The notes under the pieces were generated by a model. That model saw only the letters and a list, made by a program, of their open reading frames with translations, had not been told where the DNA came from and did not search any database. This document shows, one piece after another, positions 42,035 to 51,622 of a stretch of DNA of 64,000 nucleotides (the stretch's first letter is position 1; every line of letters begins with the position of its first letter). Position numbers and translations under genes: made by a program. This DNA is from Micavibrio sp. UBA7657 (GTDB lineage Bacteria > Pseudomonadota > Alphaproteobacteria > Micavibrionales > Micavibrionaceae): positions 238 to 64,237 of the forward strand of contig DLHX01000001.1 in assembly GCA_002483465.1 (NCBI GenBank). The letters run 5' to 3'.

Positions 42035-44839
42035 ATGTTGAATGTAACGAAAAAAGAATTTATCCGATATGCGGTTCTGCCGGGTCTTCGCCCCCGGCTG
42101 CAGAATCTTTTTTTCTCGGGCTTCCAGTACATTCCGTTCTTCATCGCGCTTGTCTACAGCACGGTGCGGCTGCTTCCCGCCGGGCACCCCTATCTCGACT
42201 CGGCAAATATAGGGCGCTTTGGAATCCGCCACGTCATCGCCGAAGCCGCCAATCACCTCGTGTTCAAAACCAAAAACGCCGACCAGGTCATCATGTTTGG
42301 CGCGGTGCTTTTCGGCATAATTCTTATTTTCCTGCAGGTTTTCCTGCTGGCGTCGTCTCTTATGTTCCAGCCCGTAATGGCTGGTGCGGCCATGCCGACC
42401 AATTTCGCCGGATTTTTTGTCACGCAGAACCCCGGCCAGGACATCGCCCATATCATGCTCGATCTCGTCTTCGGCGTGCCTGATCTTTTCAATTCCTGCG
42501 TGAACAACCAGGGAACATGCCTCGATAACTATGGCGGTGGAATCCTCGATATGACCGGCCAATCGGTTTTCGTCCAGCCAAGCTGGCCCTATGCCATTCA
42601 CGACGCCCTGCATGAAATGTTCCGCCTTTACAGCATCGGCTTACTCGTCGTTGCCACGCTGATCACCTGCTACTTCATCAGCACCATCGTGATGGAGACG
42701 GCGCAAAGCGGCACGCCCTTCGGCAAACGTTTCAACAAGCTCTGGGCCCCCATACGTATTGTTGTCGCTTTCGGCCTTCTGATCCCGATCGGCTATGGCC
42801 TGAACTCATCACAATATATCGTTCTCTACGCTGCGAAGTTCGGCTCGGCTTTTGCCACCAACGGCTGGATTCTTTTCAACCAGGGCCTTACCGAAAGCTA
42901 TATCGGCCAGACCAGGAACCTGGTTTCGACGCCGAACGTCCCTGAAATTCACGGCGTTTTGCAGTTCATGTATTCCGCTTCGGTCTGCGCGTGGCTTGAG
43001 TGGCTGAGACCCGCAGACCAACGAAGACACATAAGGGCCTATGCCGTCCGCGATCCGCTAAGCAATCCGCCCAACCTTCTCTTCGCCGACTGGCCTGGAT
43101 TGCCCGGTGGCCCGCCTGGCAGCGGCGCGCAGGCAAGCTATCAGCAGGTCATGACCTTTCTTCGCGGCGACCAGGATCTCGTTATCCGCTTTGGCGTCAT
43201 CGACAGAACCACGCTCAACAAAGGTTATGTCTCACCGATCTGCGGTGAGCTCATTATCCCGATAAGCGACCCGCGTATGCCCGGCCTGGCGGAACCCGGC
43301 ACCGAGATGATGCAACGTTATTACATTTACGTCGTCCAGGAACTCTGGCAGTCGGTTTATACCGGTACATTCCTGACGCCTTATAATTACGCATCTTACA
43401 CCGCGCTCAAACATACCCCGTGTCAACGCCTCAGCGGCGACTGCCCGCCGAATGGGCAGACTCCGCCCCCTGATGATTTCCGAAGCCGGATACAGGAATT
43501 TTATCGTAATGACGTCGAAGCGGCGCTTACGAGCGGCGGAAACGGTCTGGGCGGTGTACTGGGCGGCGGCGGCGGCGCCGTGCGGGCGCAGATTGAATCC
43601 GCAACATGGCTGATCACACCGCAACTCCTCGCCAAAGGCTGGGCCGGTGCGGGCATGTGGTACAACAAGGTCGCCGAGATCAACGGCTCACTGACCGAAG
43701 CGGTCGGGGCCATCCCGTCAGTATCGCGCTGGCCAAGCCTCATGGAATATGTGTACGAGAAAAAACGCCAGAGCGACCAGAGCGTGCCGGTAGCCGAACG
43801 TTTCAACCCGCAGCTGGCCAATGGCGGGCCCGTCCCGATGCGCGAGGGTTACACGCTTCCTTTTGCGGCGGCCATGTGGGAATCCTTTAACTACTGGCAG
43901 CGCGGCGGCTTTGCGACAACATCGCATACCGAGCCCACCGGCAACATCGTCATGGACACAATCAACGCCCTTTTCGGCACCGGCGGCCTCTACAGCATGC
44001 GCAAAAACCCGGATATCCACCCACTTGCACAACTGGTTGGCCTTGGACGATCGCTCGTCGAAAGCGCCGCGCTCGACCTCTTCCTCGCGGGCGGCGGTAT
44101 GGTTATCATGCCGGCGCTTGATAACAACAGCCGCGCAGGCGCCGCCGCGCTCACCAGCTTCCTGATTTCAATCAGCATGGGCATCCTGACGATGGGCTTC
44201 GTCCTTTATTACATCGTGCCTTTCCTGCCCTTCATTTATTTCTTCTTCGCGGTCGGCGGCTGGCTGAAGGCGATTTTCGAAGCCATGATCGGTGCGCCGC
44301 TCTGGGCACTCGCACACATCCGCATCGACGGCAACGGACTGGCGGGCGCGGCGGCGGTAAACGGCTACTTCCTCATCTTTGAAATATTCCTGCGACCTAT
44401 CCTGATCATCTTCGGCCTGCTGGCCAGCATTTCGATCTTCGCTGCGATGGTCTATGCCCTGAACCAGACATGGGATCTTGTGATTTCAAACCTGTCGGGC
44501 TTCGACGTCCCCAGTGAAGCCAAGGGCATCGGCCCCTCAATGGGCGAGTATTTCCGCTCGGCTGTCGACGAACTTTTCTTCACCGCGATTTACGCAATCA
44601 TCGTCTACATGATGGCCCTGTCGTCGTTCAAACTCATCGACCTGATCCCGGCAAACATCCTGCGCTGGATGGGCCAGAGCGTTGCGACCGAAAACGACGC
44701 CCGCGAAAATGCCGCCGAAAGCCTCGTCAGCACAAGCTCCGTCGGCGCCAGCCAGGCAACGGGCGCTATCGGCAGGCAGCTGACAGATATTTCGGAGAAA
44801 ATGGCCAGACCCGGCGGCGGTGGCGGCGGCGGTGGATAA
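42035..44839 (+). CDS. DotA/TraY-like type IV secretion membrane protein, copy 2
   Basis: 934 residues, clear paralogue of the preceding gene along its whole length: same N-terminal order (LPGLRPRLQNLFFSGFQYIP, VRLLPAGHPYLDSANIG, FGIRHVIAEAANHLV), same TPFGKRFNKLWAPIR and LNSSQYIVLYAAKFGSAFAT, and the C-terminal FIYFFFAVGGWLKAIFEAMI. The middle third diverges and carries its own Pro/Gly-rich insertion. It ends in a Gly-only run (ARPGGGGGGGG). Shared GWAGAGMWYNKVAEINGS motif in the extracytoplasmic part. Its stop abuts the next ATG directly, implying coupled translation. Confidence 0.82.
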   Translation: MLNVTKKEFIRYAVLPGLRPRLQNLFFSGFQYIPFFIALVYSTVRLLPAGHPYLDSANIGRFGIRHVIAEAANHLVFKTKNADQVIMFGAVLFGIILIFLQVFLLASSLMFQPVMAGAAMPTNFAGFFVTQNPGQDIAHIMLDLVFGVPDLFNSCVNNQGTCLDNYGGGILDMTGQSVFVQPSWPYAIHDALHEMFRLYSIGLLVVATLITCYFISTIVMETAQSGTPFGKRFNKLWAPIRIVVAFGLLIPIGYGLNSSQYIVLYAAKFGSAFATNGWILFNQGLTESYIGQTRNLVSTPNVPEIHGVLQFMYSASVCAWLEWLRPADQRRHIRAYAVRDPLSNPPNLLFADWPGLPGGPPGSGAQASYQQVMTFLRGDQDLVIRFGVIDRTTLNKGYVSPICGELIIPISDPRMPGLAEPGTEMMQRYYIYVVQELWQSVYTGTFLTPYNYASYTALKHTPCQRLSGDCPPNGQTPPPDDFRSRIQEFYRNDVEAALTSGGNGLGGVLGGGGGAVRAQIESATWLITPQLLAKGWAGAGMWYNKVAEINGSLTEAVGAIPSVSRWPSLMEYVYEKKRQSDQSVPVAERFNPQLANGGPVPMREGYTLPFAAAMWESFNYWQRGGFATTSHTEPTGNIVMDTINALFGTGGLYSMRKNPDIHPLAQLVGLGRSLVESAALDLFLAGGGMVIMPALDNNSRAGAAALTSFLISISMGILTMGFVLYYIVPFLPFIYFFFAVGGWLKAIFEAMIGAPLWALAHIRIDGNGLAGAAAVNGYFLIFEIFLRPILIIFGLLASISIFAAMVYALNQTWDLVISNLSGFDVPSEAKGIGPSMGEYFRSAVDELFFTAIYAIIVYMMALSSFKLIDLIPANILRWMGQSVATENDARENAAESLVSTSSVGASQATGAIGRQLTDISEKMARPGGGGGGGG

Positions 44840-47560
44840 ATGGCAACGCTCAGCACCGGAAAAGTACTAAAATACACACTCCTCCCGGGCTTTCTGCCGC
44901 GGCTGCATGCGTTTTTTGCCACCGGCTTCATGCATGTCGCCTACATGATAGCAATCGTCTATCACTCTGTTCGCCTGCTGCCCGATGGCCACCCCTATTT
45001 GAATCCGGCCAACATTGGCCGCTACGGCATAAGGCACGTCATAGCCGAAGCCGCCAACAATCTCGTCTTCGCCCGGCGCAACATCGACCAGATCATCATT
45101 TTTTTCGCGATCCTTGCGGGCGCCATCATGCTGATGCTGCAGGTCGTCCTTCTTGTTATGGCGGTCCTGGCGCCTGCCGCCATGGCCGGCATCGCACCTG
45201 CCGACGTCACACTCAATAATATTCTCGGCGTAGAATCGATTTTCGGCCATGGAGGCAACCTCGGAAATGGCGAACAGGATATTGCCTTTATAATTCTTGA
45301 TCGCGTATTCGGCCTCGGCTCGCGCGTTTACGGCTCCTGCATTTCGTTGCAGCTACCTTGCATGGGCCTGAACGGCCAGCAGATCGGTAACATTGGCGGC
45401 CCCTACCCCTGGCCGATGCACAGGGCCCTGCATACGCTGTTCCATTATTACTCCATCGGCATATTCATGGTGGGTGTTATCGTCATCCTTTATTTCGTCA
45501 CGACGATCATCGGCGAAACCGCCGTGAACGGCACGCCCTTCGGCCAGCGATTTAACAAGACATGGGGCCCTGTCCGCCTGATTATCTTTTTTGCGCTCCT
45601 CGTTCCCGTCAATGTCGACGACCAGCATTACGGCATGAACACCGCCCAGATGCTCACATTCTGGACGGCAAAATTCGGATCGAACTTCGCGACCAATGCG
45701 TGGGGTCACTTTAATGAGTCCCTCGTTGAAACGTATCTTGGGCCGCAGGAAACCCTGATCGCCACGCCGAACGCGCCCGAGATCAACGCACTTGTGCGTT
45801 TTATGTTCGTCGCAAAAACCTGCAAGATCGCCGAGGAATTCGCCTATGGCGAAACGCTTCACGCACCCGACGGAGTCCAGGGTTATCTCGTGCGCGACGA
45901 GATTACCGGCGCAAATCTGCCCGGCCCGAACGTCCTGCCTCTGGACACGGTGGATTTTGCCGGCGCCCTTGATTTCAACGACGCCGGCAACATCGAAATC
46001 CGCTTCGGTGTCTACAACGAAGAACGGTACCCGCTTGATAAAGGCGCCGTTAAAGCCGTGTGCGGCGTCGTCAATCTGCCTGTAACTTCGAACGATCCCG
46101 ATTCCGGTGCCTGGATCATGCAGGAAATTTATTACGAACTGGTCAGGGCCATGTGGGACGACGCGCAAGGTAGCGTCAATGCCGCATGCGTGCGCGGGCG
46201 CATTATGCAGATCGACCATGACCCGAACTGCAACGCCTGGCCGACAACCAATTTCGCCAACAACGAAATCCAGAGATGGACCAATTTCGTCAAAAACCAG
46301 ATTCCCGCCGCGGTCGCGCAGGAAGCCGCCTCGACCAATTTTGCGGTTACGCCCGAATTGCGCGCGATGGGTTGGGGAGGCGCCGCCATATGGTACAACC
46401 GCATCGCGCAGCAAAACGGCCAGATAACCGCGGCAATCGGAAACATGCCCTTCGCCGACAAATATCCTTTCCTGATGGAGCATATCGGGCAACAGAACAA
46501 AGCGACGAATGAAAATATCAGCCCCGAAGATTTATTCGATCCCGCACTCGGCGGCAGAAAGGAATCAGATTACCCGCGGTACAAGGATAAAATGATCGCC
46601 GCTGTTCTCTACAACGCCTATACGTTCTGGGATAAAAGCGGCAACGCGTCGAAACTGCAGAGCGGAACGTCGGGCAACACTTTCAACGACGTCGTCAATA
46701 TGATTTTCGGCACCGAGGGTGTCTTCGCGATGCGGGAAAACACGGATATCCACCCCCTCGCGCAGCTCAGCGTCCTCGGGAAAGGCCTGATGGATGCATC
46801 CGTCCGTAATATAGGCAGCGGCCTGGTCGGAACCTCTCTCGTCGCCATATTCGGCAAGGCCGTGGGCGGCGACGAACAGACACTAAAGGCGCTCATCAAC
46901 ATGGCGGTGAGCGTCGGAAAATTCACGATGATCATAAGCTTTATTCTCTATTACGTGCTGCCGTTCCTGCCCTTCATTTATTTCATGTTCGCCCTGAGCG
47001 GCTGGATCAAAAGCATCTTCGAAGCAGTTGTGGCTATGCCGCTCTGGGCGCTCGCGCATATCAGTCGCATGGACGGCCAGGGCATGCCCGGTCCCGCCGC
47101 CAACAACGGCTATTTCCTGCTGCTTGAAATTTTCCTGCGGCCAATCTTGATCGTATTCGGACTTGTCGCCAGCCTGACCATTTTCGCCGCCAGCGTGCGC
47201 GTGCTGAACGATGTGTTCGATCTCGTCGTTTCGAACGTATCAGGCTACGACATGGAGGCCGAAATGAAGGGCATAGGCCCGTCTTCAATCGAATATTACC
47301 GCCTGCCGGTCGACAAATTTTTCTTCACGATGATGTATGCGATCATGGTGTATATGATGGCGACTGGCTTCTTCAAGCTGATCGACCAGGTGCCGAACAA
47401 CATCCTGCGCTGGATGGGCGTCTCGGTCTCGACCTTCAGCGAAGCTGCGGGCGACCCCGCCGGCCAGCTCATCGATAAAGTCTTCAAAGGCGGAAATATC
47501 GGCCTCGGCTTCACCAAGGACGCGAGCAAACTTGCCGCGCTTATGGGCACCGGAAGTTAA
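44840..47560 (+). CDS. DotA/TraY-like type IV secretion membrane protein, copy 3
   Basis: 906 residues, third paralogue. N-terminal VRLLPDGHPYLNPANIGRYG and HVIAEAANNLVFARRNIDQI are closest in wording to copy 1 and 2. TPFGQRFNKTWGPVR precedes a changed ALLVPVNVDDQHYGMNTAQM segment. Extracytoplasmic GWGGAAIWYNRIAQQNGQ and ENTDIHPLAQLSVLGKGLM correspond to motifs of the others. C-terminal YVLPFLPFIYFMFALSGWI and AMPLWALAHISRMDGQ complete the family pattern. It lacks the Gly tail. Starts on the base after the stop of copy 2 and converges on mlaC (23-bp gap). Confidence 0.82.
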   Translation: MATLSTGKVLKYTLLPGFLPRLHAFFATGFMHVAYMIAIVYHSVRLLPDGHPYLNPANIGRYGIRHVIAEAANNLVFARRNIDQIIIFFAILAGAIMLMLQVVLLVMAVLAPAAMAGIAPADVTLNNILGVESIFGHGGNLGNGEQDIAFIILDRVFGLGSRVYGSCISLQLPCMGLNGQQIGNIGGPYPWPMHRALHTLFHYYSIGIFMVGVIVILYFVTTIIGETAVNGTPFGQRFNKTWGPVRLIIFFALLVPVNVDDQHYGMNTAQMLTFWTAKFGSNFATNAWGHFNESLVETYLGPQETLIATPNAPEINALVRFMFVAKTCKIAEEFAYGETLHAPDGVQGYLVRDEITGANLPGPNVLPLDTVDFAGALDFNDAGNIEIRFGVYNEERYPLDKGAVKAVCGVVNLPVTSNDPDSGAWIMQEIYYELVRAMWDDAQGSVNAACVRGRIMQIDHDPNCNAWPTTNFANNEIQRWTNFVKNQIPAAVAQEAASTNFAVTPELRAMGWGGAAIWYNRIAQQNGQITAAIGNMPFADKYPFLMEHIGQQNKATNENISPEDLFDPALGGRKESDYPRYKDKMIAAVLYNAYTFWDKSGNASKLQSGTSGNTFNDVVNMIFGTEGVFAMRENTDIHPLAQLSVLGKGLMDASVRNIGSGLVGTSLVAIFGKAVGGDEQTLKALINMAVSVGKFTMIISFILYYVLPFLPFIYFMFALSGWIKSIFEAVVAMPLWALAHISRMDGQGMPGPAANNGYFLLLEIFLRPILIVFGLVASLTIFAASVRVLNDVFDLVVSNVSGYDMEAEMKGIGPSSIEYYRLPVDKFFFTMMYAIMVYMMATGFFKLIDQVPNNILRWMGVSVSTFSEAAGDPAGQLIDKVFKGGNIGLGFTKDASKLAALMGTGS

Positions 47561-47583
47561 TTATTTTCTGAAATTATTTTTTA

Positions 47584-48216
47584 TTATTGCGTGCGCAAAT
47601 GCTCGAGCAGAACGTCGACATTGCCGCCGCCGCGCTGGATGACCGATGCGAAATCCGAACGCTGCGTCAGCGCCATACTCACGCCTTCAACCAGTATATC
47701 CACGACCTTGTTGTTGCGCACGCGCCAGTCGACGGAAACCTTCTGGCCGTTCGGGGGAATGATCGAGGATGAAACGATGACATCCGTCTCGCCGTCGGCG
47801 CGTGCGGCGGTAACTTCCAGTTTCTGGCCGTTATAGTCCTTGAAGCGGCGCGAATAGATTTCCACGATCATGGTCTTGAAGAGTTTTTGATATTCGGTCT
47901 GCTGCGCGGGCGTCGCCGTTTTCCAGTAACGTCCCAAAGCAAAGCGCCCGATCGTCGCCATGTCGAAATTCGCGTTCAGGAGCTTGCGGAATTCAGCCGT
48001 GCGCTGCTCGTCGGTCAAACCTTCGTTACCGAGAAAGCCGATACCGGTCTGCGCCATTTTATCGACGAAGCTTTTTGCGGCTTCCGTGTTCGCGGCAACC
48101 GTCACAACCAGTGAACCGCGCGGCGTCTCGCGCACATCCATGGCCACGGCAGGCGCGGCTACGGATACACCCGTCAGGGCGGCAACGGAAAAAGCGATCA
48201 GATTGATATGGCGCAC
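47584..48216 (-). CDS. mlaC: Phospholipid-binding protein MlaC (periplasmic shuttle)
   Basis: Periplasmic carrier of the Mla pathway that moves glycerophospholipids between the outer-membrane MlaA complex and the inner-membrane MlaFEDB transporter. 210 residues: signal peptide (INLIAFSVAALTGVSVAAP) and a complete MlaC/Ttg2D domain (FRKLLNANFDMATIGRFALG, YWKTATPAQQTEYQKLFKTM, SVDWRVRNNKVVDILVEG). I chose GTG at 48216 because AAGAGG lies six bases before it; the ATG at 48243 has a badly placed site. mlaA is upstream on the same strand; mlaF, mlaE and mlaD are not in the window. Confidence 0.92.
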   Translation of the reverse strand: MRHINLIAFSVAALTGVSVAAPAVAMDVRETPRGSLVVTVAANTEAAKSFVDKMAQTGIGFLGNEGLTDEQRTAEFRKLLNANFDMATIGRFALGRYWKTATPAQQTEYQKLFKTMIVEIYSRRFKDYNGQKLEVTAARADGETDVIVSSSIIPPNGQKVSVDWRVRNNKVVDILVEGVSMALTQRSDFASVIQRGGGNVDVLLEHLRTQ

Positions 48217-48348
48217 GTTAAACCTCTTAAAATACAGGCACATTCCCCTAAGGCCGGAATGCCTGTTCTATATATACTTTATACGGATTTATCAATACCG
48301 ATCCTGCGGTCGGGAAATCCCCGCCCGCCCTGCGCTTTAAAAGCAAGC

Positions 48349-49092
48349 TTAGGGGTGATCGGCTCCGGTATCGTCCGGGGTGGACATATCGTCCCGCACC
48401 AGGGCCTCGCGGCGCTGATAATACGTGCTGCGGACTGCGGCATAGTAATCGATCGAGCTCTTCTCAAGCTCCTCGAGCACATCAACCAGCGATTCACGGA
48501 GGTCGAGATATTCAACGCCGACTTTCGCGTAATACCAGCCCTCTTCATCGATATTGAAGAGATACCAGCGTAGCGGATCTGCGAATGAATCAACAATATA
48601 ACCGGCATAATCGCGGGCCGAAGACGGACCCAGGATCGGCAGAACGAGGTACGGACCATGGCCTACGCCCCAGGCGCCCAGCGTCTGGCCGAAATCTTCC
48701 TGCTCGTATTCGTAACCTTCAGCACCGGCAACATCGAACACACCGCCCACGCCAACCAGCGTGTTCACGACAGCGCGTAGTACAACCTTGCCCGCGCCGT
48801 CAACATCGCCCTGCAAGACTTCGTTGGCCAGCGTTACGGGAGATTTCAGGTTGCGCAGAAAATTGCGCAGGCCTTTGCGGCCCGGCTCGGGCACGATGAA
48901 ACGGTAACCCTTCACGACAGGGTGAATGACGACTTTGTCTACGGCCTTGTTAAAGGCGAAAATTGTGCGGTTCGAGCTCTCGAACGGGTCGGTCATCGAC
49001 CCTTCGCGGTATTCGCTGTTTGTTGAACATGCGCCGAGAACGAGGCTGGTGCCAGCGACCAGCAGGATTGTTGCGAGATTATTTTTTGTCAT
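48349..49092 (-). CDS. mlaA: Outer-membrane phospholipid lipoprotein MlaA (VacJ)
   Basis: Removes mislocalised phospholipids from the outer leaflet of the outer membrane. 247 residues with a lipobox (LVLGAC, Cys at about 22) and the VacJ domain: DPFESSNRTIFAFNKAVDKV, NFLRNLKSPVTLANEVLQG, GHGPYLVLPILGPSSARD. The C-terminal tail of about 45 residues is charged and not part of the family core. Gene order mlaA-mlaC on one strand with a 132-bp gap supports co-regulation. Confidence 0.95.
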   Translation of the reverse strand: MTKNNLATILLVAGTSLVLGACSTNSEYREGSMTDPFESSNRTIFAFNKAVDKVVIHPVVKGYRFIVPEPGRKGLRNFLRNLKSPVTLANEVLQGDVDGAGKVVLRAVVNTLVGVGGVFDVAGAEGYEYEQEDFGQTLGAWGVGHGPYLVLPILGPSSARDYAGYIVDSFADPLRWYLFNIDEEGWYYAKVGVEYLDLRESLVDVLEELEKSSIDYYAAVRSTYYQRREALVRDDMSTPDDTGADHP

Positions 49093-49317
49093 GGATGATA
49101 ACGCCGTCCGTATAATATAGTTTCAAAGCCCTTATATCTTTTAAATCCCTACCCGAGTCAACTCCCCGGACTTAAGATATCTATAGTAGAACAGATTGAA
49201 GTTACCAGAATCTTAAAAAACAAAGGCTTGTTCCATTTTTAGTGTAACCTTTCGGCAACACCTTTCAAGCCGGATACGACTGTTTTCCCCGGAACTGTGA
49301 CATTTGGGTTACGAACC

Positions 49318-50412
49318 CTAGCCATCCTCAAGATTCATCATAACGGTCAGCCCCAGCAAAAGGCTTATAAGGGCCGGCGACCAAGCCGCTAAAATGACGG
49401 GCACTTGGTGCGAAGCGCCCAGCGCCTGCAAAAAGCTCGACATAAAAAATATGACAAATCCTATCAGGATTCCCGCCGCAAAATAATTCAAAACCCCTCT
49501 ACTGCGGGGCGGGCGCATGGAAACCGACGCCGCCAGCAGCACCATCGCCGCGAACATCAAAGGCTGCGACAGGAGGTTCTGGTAATAAACTTTCAACGGA
49601 CTCGCATCGAACCCCGTGTTCTCCAATGTCCGTATATGACCCGGCAATTTCCAGAATGACATTGCTGCGGCGGACGAGAAACTTTCCTCGATATCCGCCA
49701 CGGTCAGTTCGGTAGGCAATATATAGACGCTTTCTTTCAGGGGCTGGGCGTCGGGGCTGCTGACATTCACATCCTGGAACAACCACTCGCCCTCCTCCAG
49801 CGACGCCATCCCGGCATCCAGCCGTTTTAGGAACCGGTCGTCATTCGAGAAAAAAAGCGCCATGACATTTTTCAGCTTCCACGACGGCTGCTCGATTTTC
49901 GCAGCATGCAAAATCACGTAACCGCTCTCTGTGCCCTGCCGTAGCCACAAACCTTCCTTGAACAGGGCGATCTGGTTGTCCTGCCGCGTGAGATACGTAT
50001 TCTCCATCTGCTGGAACCGCCCGAGCAGCAACGCGCTGAGCGGGTTGATGACCGTGATGTGCAATATACCTATCGTCAGCGCCACCCCGATGATCGGCGT
50101 CAGGAATTGCCAACAGGAATAACCCGCCGCACGCACGACGATCAATTCATAACGCCGCGTCATCTGCCAGAATGTGAACATCGCGCCGAACAAAATCGCG
50201 AAAGGCAGCAGCATCTGCCCAACTTCCGGCAGCTTGAGCAAACCCATCTGCAAAATAACCGACAAAGGCACTTCACCGATTTTCCCCGCGCGCCGCATCA
50301 GCTCGACCGTATCGAACAGGTAAATCACGCCAAGCAGCGCCAGTAGCAGGAACAGCGTGTTAATCAGATATGTGCGCGCGAGATAGCGGCTGAGCGTCGG
50401 CGAAATTTTCAT
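49318..50412 (-). CDS. lptG: LPS export permease LptG
   Basis: One of the two membrane subunits of the LptB2FG transporter that extracts lipopolysaccharide from the inner membrane. 364 residues: N-terminal helices (LSRYLARTYLINTLFLLLA), a central periplasmic beta-jellyroll domain, and three C-terminal helices (QPLMFAAMVLLAASVSM, FAAGILIGFVIFFMSSFLQA). The start overlaps the lptF stop by one base (TGATG). An upstream extension to 50493 is only read-through of lptF sequence. The C-terminal segment SHQVPVILAAWSPALISLLL is typical of LptG. Confidence 0.95.
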   Translation of the reverse strand: MKISPTLSRYLARTYLINTLFLLLALLGVIYLFDTVELMRRAGKIGEVPLSVILQMGLLKLPEVGQMLLPFAILFGAMFTFWQMTRRYELIVVRAAGYSCWQFLTPIIGVALTIGILHITVINPLSALLLGRFQQMENTYLTRQDNQIALFKEGLWLRQGTESGYVILHAAKIEQPSWKLKNVMALFFSNDDRFLKRLDAGMASLEEGEWLFQDVNVSSPDAQPLKESVYILPTELTVADIEESFSSAAAMSFWKLPGHIRTLENTGFDASPLKVYYQNLLSQPLMFAAMVLLAASVSMRPPRSRGVLNYFAAGILIGFVIFFMSSFLQALGASHQVPVILAAWSPALISLLLGLTVMMNLEDG

Positions 50413-51542
50413 CACGTTTTCCCCTGCTGGTAAAGAACGCGGCGGCGGAATTTTTCGCCCGAACCGCTCAGGAAAAACAGCGCCATGAAGCACGGCGCAG
50501 TCACTAGTAAATACATCAGCGGCAGGCCGATCACGCTGTCACGCGCAAGACTGAACGTCATCAGGAAAAGCGCCTGCAGCGTAACCGCGCTGGCGATGGC
50601 AAACGCGATTTTCTTGCCCTGCCCGCGCCGCTCCAGCGGCCCCGTCAGCAGGCACGCGCACGCCATGAATGTATAGGCGAGCGCAATCAGCGGCGCGGCG
50701 ATGCGCCTGTGAATCTCGACGATGAATTCATACCTTGCCTTGGGATCGGCACGCGCCTCATCATTAGGGGCCGGATTCACAAGTTCAAAAATCGTCCGCT
50801 CCTCCGGCTCGCGCCAGCGCGCACGCACCGGGTCGCTTGCGGGCAGATCAATCGTATAACGCTCGAAATTCAGCCGGTGCAGCGTGCCTTTTTTCCGGTC
50901 ATATTCCTGCCGCGATCCGTCAAACACCAGAACCTGCTCGCCTTCCGGCTGCGCAACAATCACGCCGCGCTTGGCCATGATGGTGGACGGATTGACCTCG
51001 GGATTGCGCGTGTCGTGGATCATCAGGCCGCGCAACTCGCCTTCGCTGGTACGCGCCCGCATGTAAACGGTGAGACCGCTTCCAGCTTGGTTGAACACGC
51101 CCTCACGGAACAGCAAAGCCGAAAACTGCGTTTTGATCACCTGCCGCAAATGCTGCATCGACGAGAGCGACGCCGGCGTCACCCACATCGTGATCGACCA
51201 TAGAAGCAGCGTAATGACACCGGCCAGCATCAGCGCGGGCCGGGCCAGCTGCATCGGCGAATATCCCGCCGCCTTGATGGCAACCAGCTCGGAATCGATG
51301 GTCATGCGGTTATAAATGAAGATAATCCCGGCCAGCAGCGCGATGGGCAGGATAATCTCAAGGAAACGCGGCAGAGCCAGAAACGCCAGCAGCCAGAACG
51401 ACGTACCCGACGCCCCGGATTCAATCACCAGTTCCAGGAACCGCAACGACTGCGTCAGGAACACGATGGCCGCCAGCGTCACGGCAATGAAGCCCGTCGC
51501 CATGGCCAAATTCCTTAAAACATACCGGTCGAACACATACAT
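50412..51542 (-). CDS. lptF: LPS export permease LptF
   Basis: Partner of LptG in LPS export. 376 residues with the family layout: MYVFDRYVLRNLAMATGFIA at the N-terminus, ELVAIKAAGYSPMQLARPAL (cytoplasmic coupling helix region), a periplasmic jellyroll, and C-terminal helices including PLIALAYTFMACACLLTGPL. The start lies 80 bp from the divergent pepA, the arrangement seen in many proteobacteria, where lptFG and pepA share a regulatory region. Confidence 0.95.
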   Translation of the reverse strand: MYVFDRYVLRNLAMATGFIAVTLAAIVFLTQSLRFLELVIESGASGTSFWLLAFLALPRFLEIILPIALLAGIIFIYNRMTIDSELVAIKAAGYSPMQLARPALMLAGVITLLLWSITMWVTPASLSSMQHLRQVIKTQFSALLFREGVFNQAGSGLTVYMRARTSEGELRGLMIHDTRNPEVNPSTIMAKRGVIVAQPEGEQVLVFDGSRQEYDRKKGTLHRLNFERYTIDLPASDPVRARWREPEERTIFELVNPAPNDEARADPKARYEFIVEIHRRIAAPLIALAYTFMACACLLTGPLERRGQGKKIAFAIASAVTLQALFLMTFSLARDSVIGLPLMYLLVTAPCFMALFFLSGSGEKFRRRVLYQQGKT

Positions 51543-51622
51543 ATTGCGGCTGCTTCCCTCTGGAAAACTGAATGGAATGCATTATAGTGGGCCTTCATCG
51601 TAATCAAAGAGAATTAACACAC

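Noticed and set aside
45353..46492. 379-codon minus-strand frame inside the third DotA-like gene
   Set aside because: Antisense shadow with no start signal or motif; the plus-strand paralogue is full length and conserved.
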